Source: Rhodosporidiobolus odoratus (lineage: Eukaryota > Basidiomycota > Microbotryomycetes > Sporidiobolales > Sporidiobolaceae). Taken from it: a DNA stretch of 64,000 nucleotides. Made by a program: the position numbers and the translations under genes. The notes beneath the pieces are model-generated. The model searched no databases. It worked only from the letters and a program-made list of their open reading frames with translations, and was not told where the DNA came from. Positions 44,131 through 55,663 of this stretch are shown here, piece after piece (within the stretch, counting starts at the first letter, position 1; each line of letters opens with the position of its first letter). The stretch spans positions 1 through 64,000 of the forward strand of contig JAOANU010000016.1 of the NCBI GenBank assembly GCA_034387635.1, given 5' to 3'.

Positions 44131-44732
44131 TAGTCCTGAGTATTACAGTACACCCACCTTCGCATTCGGGAGCAGTGGAAAACTGAGCACAAACGAGGTC
44201 GATACAGACGAGTTGGGCAGGATGGGCAGAGAGGTCCACAAAGGGGCTGGCTTTGCCCTGCCGGGACAGCGACAGGTATTGTTGTACAACGTGCGCGAAG
44301 CTGCTGTGGTGGGGTATAGCGGAACGGCGTTGGAAAGCGAATTGAAGATGAATATGCATGGCATTCTTCCCTGGGGGAACTGGAACCGGGCTGCGATGCG
44401 GCTGCCTTGTGCTCACCGAAGCTCGCGAGGGGTACATAGAGCAGGAGGGCAGTATTGGCGACGAGAGGAGGGCGCAGGCGCGTGGGCAGACGGCCGGGGA
44501 CAAGGGAAATAAGTGATTTCCGGGTAGTAACGCACCGTAGGAGCGCCTCTATCGCTGACGCTGCACCAAGCCCGGTCGTAAACACCCTTCACGGCGTTAT
44601 CCCAATTGGCAGACAGCCAACCTCATTACGCGTCGACCTCGTTCAGCGCAGCATTGTCCTGATCGACCATCCGCCTTTCACTGCTCGCTTATCAACCTCG
44701 TCAGTATACTCGGTGCTACAGCCATACTCGCC
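44131..44732. other. Spacer upstream of M2
   Basis: About 600 bp. A plus-strand open frame runs through 44107-44512 (with AFGSSGKLSTNEVDTDEL and RQVLLYNVREAAVVG) and looks less random than most. It has no clear start, no homologue I recognise, and only weak similarity to the left arm. It is not called as a gene. Confidence 0.35.
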
Positions 44733-45762
44733 ATGCTCGCCAAGCTCGCCCAGCTCTTTGATACCTTGTCATGGACCGCCGCCCGCCTGCTCGGCGTCAA
44801 CAACGACGAGATTGATGCTCTTGTGGTCGATTCAACGTATAGAAGGGGCAATCCCGTACGTCTCTCTACCCATTCCTCTTCCCAACCGACAAGAACGGCT
44901 CAGCGAGTATAAGGGGAATATGGCTGCTGACCCTTCGTATTGGTATTGCTCCCTAAGGCAAAACGGCGTCTATTCCTTGCCACAGCGCTCCTTGTCTCGG
45001 CTGTCTTCACCGGCATCTGCTGGTTGGCCGCGCCGCGTTCCGAAACAAGGTGGCACGGGCTCTACGTACTAGCTCAGGACGGCTTTTACGTGTACCGCCA
45101 TTATTGTTATACTAGCCTCCGTATGTCATCTCACTCTTCCCCCTCTTTGCAAAGAGTACGGAACACTCACCCGTGACTCCGCAGAGTACTGGGCTCGCGA
45201 ATGGGCTTATGGCAACGAAGAACCGTCGGAGCAGCCTACGACCATCACAGACCTACCTTTCGCCGTGCTCGGCGCCCTTCCTTACGCCGATTACGACGGG
45301 AATACCGTGAAGCTGTAAGCGCATAGCCTCGATGTACGAGATGGACAGACCGCTGACTTCCGTGTCTACTGCCCCCCCTCCCCCCCTCTCTGCTCACACT
45401 CTTTCCTGCACGCCATACTCACCGTTGTCGCCTAACCGACTTGCCTGGCTTTCCCCGGGCCGGTAAATCTCCCTTGTCCGTATCTCGTTACCAACAGGTC
45501 CTCCGGGTTCCTCTGGTGGAACATCGTCGTTCGACATGTTCTTCTGCTCGCCTACACCTTTCGACCTACCATGATCCTATGGATCATCATTCACTCGTTC
45601 AGTGGACTCACACTCTTTCTCCTAATCGCACTCGACTTTGCCGGCTTCAATGTCACACCAGCAGCATTCGAATTCATTTCCTCTCAATTTAGACTTGTGT
45701 CTGCTTCCGTCTTCATTGCCGATCCCTTGTATAGGTACGTACCCGGCTGGTTATCGTCGTAG
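44733..45762 (+). CDS. Small multi-TM protein M2 (paralogue of M1)
   Basis: The family is not recognised. Exons are 44733-44855 (MLAKLAQLFDTLSWTAARLL), 44958-45120 (RRLFLATALLVSAVFTGICW, a TM segment), 45185-45314 (YWAREWAYGNEEPSEQ, soluble) and 45498 to about 45762 (LWWNIVVRHVLLLAYTFRP, then MILWIIIHSFSGLTLFLLIAL, two TM segments). Every junction keeps the frame and has GT..AG ends. The order and phase of exons match M1 at 13348-14354, but the proteins have diverged much more than the UBP2 and X copies. The last part after LYRY may be spliced to a further short exon (donor GTACGT near 45735). It is probably an integral membrane protein of about 220 residues. Confidence 0.62.
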
Positions 45763-46279
45763 GTGCTTGTGTCTTCCCCCTCCACGACGCGAACTCTCGT
45801 TTTCTTGTTTCTCGTTGTTCTGTACTTTTCAACTGCCCTTCCCCCTGCTCGTCCAGATTTAGTCAGCTTTGTCCTGCAGTCACCCACCCCTGGTTCCCTC
45901 GTTTGATACTCCCTTCTGTTCTGCGTCCTGCCCTCGGGTCGAGCTTTGCTCCCTCACCTTTGCAATGGCTACTCTCGTCGTTTTGCATATCCATGCCGAG
46001 TTGTCACGAACCCGTTGCTGGTCGGGACGGTAAGACTACGCTGCCTACTATAGTGAGCAGAAGCAACATCTAGTCTCCCTGCCGTCAATCTTCTCTAAAT
46101 GTCGTTCAACATAACGGCTCAAATTCCTCCATTTCATCCCCCACCTTTGCGGTGAAAACAAGTCAGGCCGGGTATAGGTAGGGGAAAAGAGGGAATGCGG
46201 TGGATCGTGTAGAGAGAAGGGAGTGCTCACAGAAGGAGAGAGCAGGCGCGAGATCAGGAAGAGTCTGAGGAGGCCGAGG
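45763..46279. other. Spacer between M2 and UBP2 remnant C
   Basis: About 500 bp with no gene. The right-hand part marks the break in homology where UBP2 copy C loses similarity to copy B (near 46290). Confidence 0.4.
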
Positions 46280-47930
46280 TGAGTAACCCGAGTGCGAGGC
46301 AGTCGAGCGGAGGAGGGACGGGGCAGTTATCGCGGGGGTAGTCTTTTCCCTCCCAAGGACGTCGAGTGAATCAAGCTCTTGGCCGTGCACGCGGAAAGGC
46401 AGAAGACGACTCACCGAAGCCCCCGCCTTCACCTTTGCAACCAACTCCACCAGCCTCCCCCTATTAGCCCTCCCCACCCTTGCTCTGACCTCCTCCGCCT
46501 TCTCCCTCTTCCTCTTCCTCTCAGATCCCTCCCCTTCCCCGTCATCCTTGCAAAACCTCCTCACATCCACCCCCTCCGCAAACCTCAACCAAGCATTACT
46601 CTTGAACACCTCTCCCCTTCTCGATCAAACTGAACTCGCTGCAGTTGGATCTGCAGCAATTCGGGCAGGTTCTCGCGAAGGAGGTCGACTCATTTGAGGC
46701 GGGGTGAGAGTCGAGTTCGATGGAAGAGGGCGAGAAGACGGGGTCGAGGGCGTCGTAAAGGTCTTTCTGTAAGGCGGGGGAAGACATGTTGGATGGGATG
46801 GGGAGAGGGGGGACATCGACGAGGAGGGAGGAAAAGGGTTCGTTTTGTGTTCGGACGGGGTCGGTGATCGAGGACGGGACAGGCGGCGAGAAGGTGAGGG
46901 TCTGAAGAGTCGAGCCGTAGAAAGTACTGCGGGAATAAAACAGCTGTAGTGAGCCGTGACTCCGAGATACACAGGCTAGGAAAGTTCAGGCGCTTACCGT
47001 TTGAGCAAGTTGGCCCTGCCTCCATCCGCAGGAGAGGATGATGAAGAGGCGAGAAGAGCGGTATCGACCTGGAACATGACATTGTCCATGCATTCGGTCA
47101 CGTCGTTCTGCCAACCTGTGGGTTGGAAGGAAATGCCCAGCGAAGAGGAGGAGGCGGGAGGGGGAACGGGGAAGAAGCGCTCAGCCTTTTGGATTTACAC
47201 CGGTCAAGCTAGCCGATAGTGATACACACCACTCCGCATAAAAGGAGGAACAATCGAAACGCACCGAAAGCCATATTATTCTCCACTTCGCCCTCCATTT
47301 CGTCCTTCTCTTTCCCCCCTCCCTTCGTGCTATTCTCGACAGCCGGCCTGCGAGGTAAAGGCGGGGGCACAGCGCCCGACCCTGACGCCTTACGAGTCTT
47401 GTGCGGTGTGCCCGACCTTCCGGAGTGCGCTCGTCTGGGATTGGAGGAACCAAGACGCGCTGAGCGACGCCTTGCGCGGTGGAGCCGAGGGTGGCGGGAA
47501 GGAGGTTGTGTCTGTAAGAGCCAGCCCAAGGCGAACGAAGTAGAGGCGGAGAGTGGAAAGAGCGAGCGTCGGAAAGGAAATCAATATGGCCAAGGGATAC
47601 AAGGCAGCGGAAAACCGCCCATCGGCATTGACTTCTGGCAACCATTCCCTTTCACCGGAAGACTCCTTGTTTCGCCGACAAAGAGAAGATCGTTGAAGCC
47701 TGATACGGTTAGGAAAAACAGACGCAAACAGGCGGCGAGAAGTTGCCGAGAACGGGAAGATCAAGGCGCATCAGTGTGAGAGTGAAGCAGAGCCACTTGA
47801 GGAACAAACTTACCACCAAGCCAACCGCGTAGCACCCCCCTTATCCTCCTCTATCCGCTACTGTCCTCGCAGAAGGAGGGATTCTCCCCGGGTCTTTCAT
47901 CAGCAACCTCACCCCAGGGATGTGACTGTC
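46280..47930 (-). pseudogene. UBP2: UBP2 copy C: remnant lacking the catalytic exon
   Basis: This minus-strand copy begins at about 47930 with a decayed version of copy B near 39240-39330. It keeps a stretch equivalent to B exon 4 (VLVPPIPDERTPEGR), then jumps at about 47390 to the segment with GSGAVPPPLPRRPAVENS. About 2.2 kb of B (roughly 36629-38795) is missing, including the Cys box. The next part (47200-46290) is almost identical to B, with the DVTECMDNVMF region and the acidic linker. It breaks off after APSLLRSTASH, before the His region. With neither catalytic Cys nor His it is a pseudogene. Confidence 0.85.
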
Positions 47931-48034
47931 TACTACTAAGAGAAGGGACCACAGTACTCAGAGCGACTGATTAGTATTGCAACGCACAGAGTTGCCTCTG
48001 CTGGGCTGCGCGGCCTGAGGGATGTTTGCCAGCC

Positions 48035-49563
48035 ATGTCAAGCACTCGATCGTCCCGACCCGACTTCGGTCGTGAGGTTGAGGATGCTTGCGGTAAGCTT
48101 GCACAGCGCCAGCCTTGCACCAGCAAGTGCCTGGGTCGAGCTGTCCAAGTTCACGACAGTAGCAGAACTCAGAGTTGAAACCAGTCCCTTCGTCCGCGTC
48201 CACCACCGTCCTTCTTTCTCCGGTCCCCGCTCCCCTCAGCGCACGCGTACGCTACATAGCCTACCAATCTCTGAATTCGCTCCCATGTCACCTTCGACCA
48301 GTCCCCCGCGACGCCAGTCGTTCGATTGCGACCATTCCTCCCCGCGCACCTCCTCCAGCAGCGACCCGACCACCTCGTCAGCGCGCAGTCGCACAGCCAG
48401 TACTCGATATACCACCTCGCCCGAGCTTGACGGTTGTGCTGAATTCCCGGCTCCGGCTGTCAGCACGCGCGTTTCACGCTCGGGTTCGCGGGAGACGTCA
48501 ATCCCGCGAGCGCAGGCTGCATCTGGGGATGCGTCGCTGGAAGACACAGCGATCTGCGCCTTCAACACTACATCAGCTGAGGCGCCCGACTTATCGGCTA
48601 GCCTCTCGTCACCGAGTTCGAGCCTACCGACTCCACGAAATCTCTCTAATCCACCGAATCAACTCAAGTCGGATCATCCGATCGTAGCCGAAGTTCTCGC
48701 CCTTCCTCCCTCCAACATATTCCACGTCATAGCCGTCGACCGCGAATACCAAGCCAAGGCCGACAAATGGACACCTCTCTTCTCTCGTGTCGTGTACAAA
48801 TCGCTCATCGAGCGCTGCCAAGGGAAGCAGACGGGGAAAGGGGACCGAGAACCCTTGTTCTCAGGCGAACTCATGGGCTACTGGGATGTTGTCGAGGGAT
48901 CCGGTCCTGGAGGGAAAGGCGGGTGGGAACCGTACAGGAGGTTTGATCGGCTTGAAGCTGAAGCCTTTAAGGAGAAGGAGCGGACGAGATTTGAACTATC
49001 TCAGGGGATCATGTATGTGTCCTTGAGCCTGTTTCGTCGGCGGCACACTCGGAAAACGGAGTTATTGTGTACGCCCTTCTCCTTCCTTTGATTCATCCTC
49101 CCCTTGTCCCTTCTTGCCCCTTCCCAACTATCGTAGTGACCAAAGCCGCTCTTCTATGGTCCTGGCTTTTCCGTGGTCACCTCTTCGAGTTCTCAACTGA
49201 TGTCACTCGTTCTCTTTCTTCAGTCGTCGATCAACTCTGGACCGACTACCTTGCCTGGGAGCACGCCAACGGCATCGAGGACGAGGCGCGGATACGGGCA
49301 CGCCTGGGTCGTTTCCCACTCAGCGACTTTCCGACGCTGCTGCAGCGCAATCAGGCTGAGAGGGAGGTGAGTCCGGCTTTACTCCTGTCGCCTCCCTCGC
49401 CCGCTTTTCCTCTCCTTTTCACTCTTCCTTTCCCCCCTCGTGACGTCTGTGTCGCCTCTCTGCGTCCTTTGTGCACTTCTCGCAGCCGTTTCTGCCGGCA
49501 AGCGTGCTTGGCTGACTTTCGAACGTCTCGCAGGCTTTGTGGGAACGAGCCGGGGAGAAATGA
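48035..49563 (+). CDS. Gene X, copy C (unknown family), open frame
   Basis: This is the cleanest copy of X. The main exon is open from 48072 to the donor at 49068. It is followed by 49137-49366 and 49544-49563, with a stop right after ALWERAGEK. The N-terminal 180 residues are Ser/Thr/Pro-rich and probably disordered. The core has HPIVAEVLALPPSNIFHVI, DKWTPLFSRVVYKSLIERC, PLFSGELMGYWDVVEGSGP, RRFDRLEAEAFKEKER and SSVVDQLWTDYLAWEHANGI. The ATG at 48035 (MSSTRSSRPDF) lies where copies A and B have MSSRVYRR, so it may be the start, spliced at about 48091; an ATG at 48284 is an alternative. I saw no signal peptide or TM segment. The function is unknown; the gene is divergent from a UBP2 remnant. 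Confidence 0.62.
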
Positions 49564-50002
49564 TGACGGGATCGTCCCACCGAACTGCGACCTCAATCCG
49601 CCCCGACGCCACTTCTCCCGATTTCGCCACGATCCTTGACCCCTCCTGTCCCTTTTGTCCCTCGACTCCTAGCCACCACCGTCTTCCGCATCCTCATATT
49701 ATACCACTCCTGGACCCGTCACCTTGTCTCACTCCTTAACCTGTACCGCTCCCCAACTGGTCACCTCTTCTACACCCCTTGGCGACAAAGCTGTTTGCTG
49801 CGGTGTTCTTCCCGATTCCCGCGTCCTTCGCTGAGTCTTCGCATCATCCTGACAGTCCCCTACACCGTCGTTGTTGTTGTCTCTGCTTTTTTGTTCTCTT
49901 CAGCCTGGTAACACAATATGTTCACAACAAGACAGGGCCGAGCAGAATGATACTTGCACAACAAAAGACAACCGCCAAACAGATAACTAAACACCCAGAG
50001 CT
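49564..50002. other. Spacer at the right end of arm C
   Basis: About 440 bp between X copy C and the stop codon of the Rictor gene. The duplicated sequence ends in or near this interval. No gene was seen. Confidence 0.4.
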
Positions 50003-53000
50003 CTACGCCAGAAGGAAGCCCCGAACAGTAACGATCGGTGTAAGGACTTGAAGCGGAATCGTCGTGCCGTCGCCATCCTCCAAACCCGACTCATCATCGT
50101 CGTCCGTTATCCCCCCTCTTTGGTTTAATCCCGCTCCCAAAATCGTCTCGACGCCCGATTTCCTCCACGACGGCGCCATCGGTTGTAACTCCCTTCCATT
50201 GATCAGGCCCACTTCCTGTCCCTCCCCGTACCCATCCTCCTCTTCTGCCTCCTCAAGTTCCGCCAATTTTCTCGCCTTTAACTCCCTCCCCGCCTGTGCT
50301 ATCCTCTCTACTCCATCCGAATCAAACTGCAAGTCAAACAACTCAACCACATACTTCCTCGTCGCCAATCGATAATGATGACTCCCGATCATGTCGAGTG
50401 CTCGATAAAATAGCGAGGGCGAGCTGAAGAGGTGTCGGTGTCGAGTCTTGAGTCGTGCGAGGGTTTTCGAGGCTTTGGCAGCGAGAATGTGATTGGACAG
50501 ATTGGATAAGGCGGTTAAAGCTTCGCGTTCGTGGGGGGACGTAGGCGCGGCGAGAGAGAGTGAGTTGGGAAGGTCGCGTTCTGGAGGGTCCCAAAGCGGA
50601 GTCTGCACGCATTGACAGGTCAATCTAAGTCGTGGTACTGAGAGGCAGACGCCGATGTAGCTCACAAAGATGTAGTCTCCGAGGTACATGGGTACGCAAA
50701 TTCCCGTCGGGCCGCAAACAGGCGAGTAGACGCTTTCCCAACCGAGTTCTTCGAGCAATTCGGCACCTTCGTCTGTTTGAGAGATGAGGGCAAGCGAGTA
50801 GGTAGCGGTACTGCCAAAGAGGGTCAATGTCAGCCGAAAGTGCAGCAAGAGAAGCTGAGAATATGAACATACCCTCGTAAGGAGTAGACCGGAGAGAAAG
50901 CCGCAATCTGGACGAGGTCAGTAAGCACGCCCTCTTCATCGAGCAGTGCGAGGCCTTCCGCCGTCGAGCCGATATGCCCCTGCACTCAGCCGAATGAACT
51001 CGTCAGACCGCGTCGTCGCAGAGCGCTGAGAGAAAGAGCAAACGCACCACAGCCCAAAGCACGCTTTTTAGCGTCACAACATACGCCTCGTCCGACTGGA
51101 CCTCGCCATGTCGCATGATGACCTCGACAAAGTGATCGAGATGACCGCTCTCCTCCAGTATGTCGCAGCCTTCCGACGTTTTGACGAGTTCGCCGTAGAA
51201 GTGCCGTGGTGGAGTGCCGTCAAACAGTGGCCTGTACGTATAGGAGGTCGATCCGGCTTGTTCTGATGCAAATAAACGGGGGTCTTGCGTACGGGGAATC
51301 CCGCAAGTGACCATCTGTTCCTAGAGCTGAAGCGAGCGCAAGTTCAAGTTCGACAACGTAGACCACATTCCGCTCCTGCATAGCATCTTGAGCTGGTAAG
51401 CAAAGCGACGAGTAGAACGCGGCAACGCACGTTGAACCAAACCTCGAGTTCTTGCTCGACAAAGTCAATCTCGTGGAGGTATCGAACGCCCTCGTCGATC
51501 GAAAGAAATCTGCTCGCGCAGCCATGGTCAGCGAGGTATATCTACGCCGCATTTGCGAAAGCAAGCGAGCAAGAGGTAACGCACCTTATCAACAATCCCC
51601 CGCCTAACCCGCCTCCGAGCAGATCCAACGCCGGTCTCGTCCTCACCACCAACTCCAGCGTCTCTCGATTCTGACAGACCTCCTCGAGTTTGTGCAATGC
51701 GAATTGGACAACTTCGGGAGCCGAGTCGTACAGTTGCTGTACCAAGAGAGCGAGTTGCCATTCGTCTCGCGAGGGGCAGGGTGAGGAGCCGTCTGAGGTG
51801 GAAGAGGAGAGGAGAGACGAGAGGTGCTGCGTTGCGAAGAGGCGGATAGGCTGCGAGCATATGCGGTGAGCAGGGACTATGAGGAGTAGGAGGCAGAGAC
51901 AAACCTTGTAGTTGGATGTGAGGGCTTTAGCGAGGAAGACCCGCGAATGGCCGTCTCTGTGCAAGATGCGAAGTAATAAGAACGACACTATACCAGATCC
52001 CTAAAAAGACAAGCCGGTACGCACAGGGAGTAATCCACATTCTCGATGATTGCCTTGACGAGATCCTCCCGACTTCGTAGCTCGCTAATTCGGTAGAAGG
52101 CGGTGAAGAACTTGAACTGGTCGAGGGTTCTGTATGTATATGTACATGATGGGGGTCAAGGCGACACAGGAGACGAGAATGCATGAAAAAGCAACGTACC
52201 GCACGCCCTCCTCAGACCGGGTGAGAACGCCTAGCATGTCAAAGTATCCGCCAACCAAGGTCTTCTCCATCCTTTCGGGTGAGAAGAGGGTCTCGGCGCC
52301 AGTGGCAGTCGTGAGTTGCTGTTACACAGGCCCGTGATTAGATGGTCAAACCTCTACGCGCGTGAGCGAGGCGGCCAGAGCGAGATTGTGAGCGGCTGAA
52401 CGCACCGGATCTAGCTGAAACAGACAATCGCTAATTTGACGGAGCAGCTTGTCGTCGCTCAGATACTGCGCCCCGTCGGCACTGCCAAGCAGTGTCTCGA
52501 CCAGACTACATCCTAGCCTCGTCCACCGCTCGGTATCCTGCCCGACCCAAAAGTAATCATCAGTCAAATTTCCTCCCGTGTAGAGGAGGCGATAAGAAGA
52601 AGAAACGAGGGACGCACCGCAGTCTTGGGCATCTCACAATACCTCAGAGCAAACGGCTGAAAGAATCCCAAAAGCCTTCTCATAAAATTACTAGCCTTCA
52701 TCGTTTCCTCCAACCTCTTAGGACTCTTCAACGGTCCATCAATCAATTCCTGCAACGCGGTCAAGTTCCACTTTGCGTGATCTTTTGTCGAGAGGACTCC
52801 TGTGGAGAGGAGAGCGTTGCGGAAGGATTGATCGTCCATTTGAAGGGCGACGTGCAGTTTCGCGGTGGAAAGTTGAGTGGTCAAGGAAGTCGAGGTGAGA
52901 TTCGTGGATGAGATGGATGTGGATCTGGTAGGTACGCGCGCAGAAGGAAGTTTCAGCGGCTAAGGAAGTTTCAGCGGCTTGATGAGTAGCGAAGGGTGGC

Positions 53001-55663
53001 TGGAAAATGGTAGGGCGCACCGAGGTCGACTCTCTTCTAGCACCCCGCTCGTACTGGGCAAGGATATTCGTCTTCGATCCCGGTCATGTGCATTGACGGC
53101 AAGTAGAGCATCACTTGCTGCGAGGCGAGTATCTGATGCGTCGAATGATGTAGTAAGGGCAAAGAGACGCGGAAGTGCCTGTGAGAAGGGCGGACGGTTG
53201 AGTGGTCAATGAGGCCTGTCGCGAGGAGAACAGCGCAGAGAAGGCAGGGGCGGACGTACTTGGAGCTTGACCGAATGTTGCGGCGGCAGGACACGGTTCC
53301 CGAGCTCGAGGATCTCAGAAATGAGGAGGGAGACTTTCGTGGCTGTGGCCGGGTCTTTCGGGTCGGCGGCGAGGCTCGTCAACGCCTGAGTTCAAGGGAG
53401 CGCAAGAATCAATCGTCTGCTGTATCGCGTCTAGCAGGCTTAGAGAGACCAACCTCAGCCAAGCCAGCCTCGATAAAGACTAGCAAAAGGATTGCCATGT
53501 ATTGATCAAGCAGATTCGTTCTGCGCTCGCTATCTGGCGGCGGTCTTGTTCGAGAATCGATCTTGTCGTTCAGTCGCCCGCTCGGATGGTTGCCAGAGTT
53601 GCCTGTTCATCACATCGAGGAGGTGAGCGAGCGCTCTGGCAAGGACGTAGAGGGGAACTGAACTGACTCCTTGCGAGATGGCGGGGATTCGTGTTGACAT
53701 TGAAGATGCTGAAGAGCATGTCGAGCAGACTTTCCTGAGCGAGAAATGGAAGAGCCACAAGGTCAGTCTAAATCGGGAGTGGAGCGAGTGGGCTTCAGGT
53801 AGTGGCAGACGGACCCGTATGACCTTTGACGGGTTCGTCAACGAATCGACAAGGGACGTCAAAGCTTGCCGCCCGTGTACATTGAGGTAGAATAACCCTG
53901 TTTCCCGGAATTTCGTGTATGGAAAGTTCAGCTTCCTCGCCTCGGACTGCTTTTGTTCCCGACGATAGAAGATACAACTTACCGCTCCAAGTCTTCAACC
54001 ACCCGCTCACAATATTCGCGCAAGCCTTAACCCGTTCCTCCCCCGCGGTAGCCTTGGTCTGTTCGGTAAAGCCTGCAAGAACCACTTCGAGATCTACGCC
54101 GGGTCGTAACCATTGGCGCGAGGCGGGAAGATCCATTGCCGGGATAAAGAGGAGAGAGAAGGGCGGGGAGAGGTCGTACGGGCCTTCGAGGAAGGTTTGC
54201 AGGACCACGCGAAGGCCGCCTGAGAGGGAGAGGAGAGGTAGGTTGAGAATCACTGCATAACAAAGCTCGACGAAGCGGCAGGTTAGCCGAAGTGCTCTGC
54301 ACTGCGCGTTCTGCAAGGGCATGCAAACAGGGGACAAGGGTCGGAACGCACCCAGTTCGCCTAGCGTTTCCAGCGCCGCTAGTCTCAGCTTCTCCTCCAC
54401 AGTCTCAGCAATCGCTACCACAGCCCTGACCACCGATACAGGGAGAATGCTGTCTCCATCGAGGGTTGACTCGGGGGATGCGAAGGGTAGAATGATCCGG
54501 ATCAATCGGAGGGCGTGCTCCTTTTCGAGGTTGAAGGTAGAATCGCGGACAAGCGTTCTGACGACGCCGGGTCGCCGGGCAATTGGTTACGATACAGCAC
54601 AGTGAGGCATGTAGCAGTATGATACGATGCGTAGTCAGAGGAGGAAAAAAGGCAAAGTTGGGAAGGTCAGCTGGAGGCGGCGTTACGGAAGATCACATTC
54701 ATCCTACCTAATGAGGAAGAGGGGAAGCTGTCGCTGGTTCAGCGCGAAGGCGTCCGACGCATCAACGACGAGATGGCGAAGCAAGCGATAAACAGCAGCC
54801 GTCGTCTCTTTCCCAGCAGATTCGGAGAGACAGGCGAAGATGCTGCGGGCAAGAATTGCACCTCCCGTCAGTGCATCCGGAGAGAACAACGTGTGAATCG
54901 ACGAACCTGCTGAGCTGCTCGTCTAGTCGCAGTTCGAGCTTGATATTCGGAAACCGTTCTACGGCTTCAACGACGCTGTCCATCGCTCGCACCCTCTCGG
55001 AGATGGTACCCACGCTTCCTAGCCTGCCCAGCAGGTCGAGCACTTTCCCGAAAGTCGTATGGAAGTCGGGCTCGGCTGCGAATGCTGCCCCCGCAGGAAA
55101 CGCGGTCAGTCGCGAGCGAGCGAGCAAGACAAGAGGGCAAACTGACGAGTCGAGGGAGAAAAGCCAGTGCTTAACGGATGAAAGGAGCTTGGCTGACTTG
55201 TCAGAGTAGGTACAGATTGCAGTACGAAGCCATTCGTGATCGCAGACGGCGGTGGCCGGGGCGGAGAGAGAGGAGTTGGGACAAGGATTGCTGTTTTCTC
55301 GCAGGCAAGGTCAATAGATCTCGGCCTGACACAGCTTGGGCATATACACGCACCAGCCTGTAGCTCTGCTTGACTGATGCTATCCTCCAACTGCTTTACG
55401 TCCCTCTCTGCACCAGCCAAAGCATCCTCAAGAGCTCCGGGTAGATAGTCTGGATGTGGACCCTCGGCGAGGTGAGCTATTGCGGCCCGTGCGCCATGAG
55501 CTACGTCTATAGCTTGGTCGAGCTGCTTTTTGAGCGTCTGCAGCTGTGCAAGAGAAGCGAGAGTGTCAGGTCAAGTCGGAAGTGGGGTGCGAGCGAGAAG
55601 ACGTACACGAGTATGAGCTGGTCCGACTGCTCCCCCCAGTTGCAGAGGTGGAGGACGACTCAT
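50003..55663 (-). CDS. Rictor/Tsc11/Avo3, scaffold subunit of TORC2
   Basis: A long minus-strand gene with more than 15 exons. The start is likely the ATG at 55663 (MSRPPPLQLGG), spliced to a coiled-coil exon (LQTLKKQLDQAIDVAH). The N-terminal armadillo-like part follows (TAAVYRLLRHLVVDASDAF; EHALRLIRIILPFASPES). The middle has NFMRRLLGFFQPFALRYCE, VFLAKALTSNYK and PEVVQFALHKLEEVCQNRETLE. The C-terminal Rictor signature is clear: YVVTLKSVLWAVGHIGSTAEGLALL (across one intron), GAELLEELGWESVYSP and GPTGICVPMYLGDYIF, then an acidic tail with stop at 50003-50005. Rictor holds TORC2 together at the plasma membrane, where it signals to AGC kinases and actin. One intron near 52930-53020 carries an 18-bp tandem duplication. 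Confidence 0.88.
52944..52979. repeat. 18-bp tandem duplication in a Rictor intron
   Basis: AAGGAAGTTTCAGCGGCT occurs twice in direct succession. It lies between the donor near 53020 and the acceptor near 52930, so it probably has no effect on the protein. Confidence 0.7.

Larger units (their letters stand above)
42616..49563 (-). repeat. Arm C of the inverted duplication
   Basis: Gene order on the plus strand is Nudix remnant, block H, M2, UBP2 remnant (antisense), X. This mirrors arm A but is shorter because of internal deletions in the Nudix and UBP2 genes. Confidence 0.75.

Noticed and set aside
44107..44512. Plus-strand open frame upstream of M2 as a gene
   Set aside because: It has no clear start codon, no confirmed splice partner and only weak similarity to the left arm. 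It is left as spacer.
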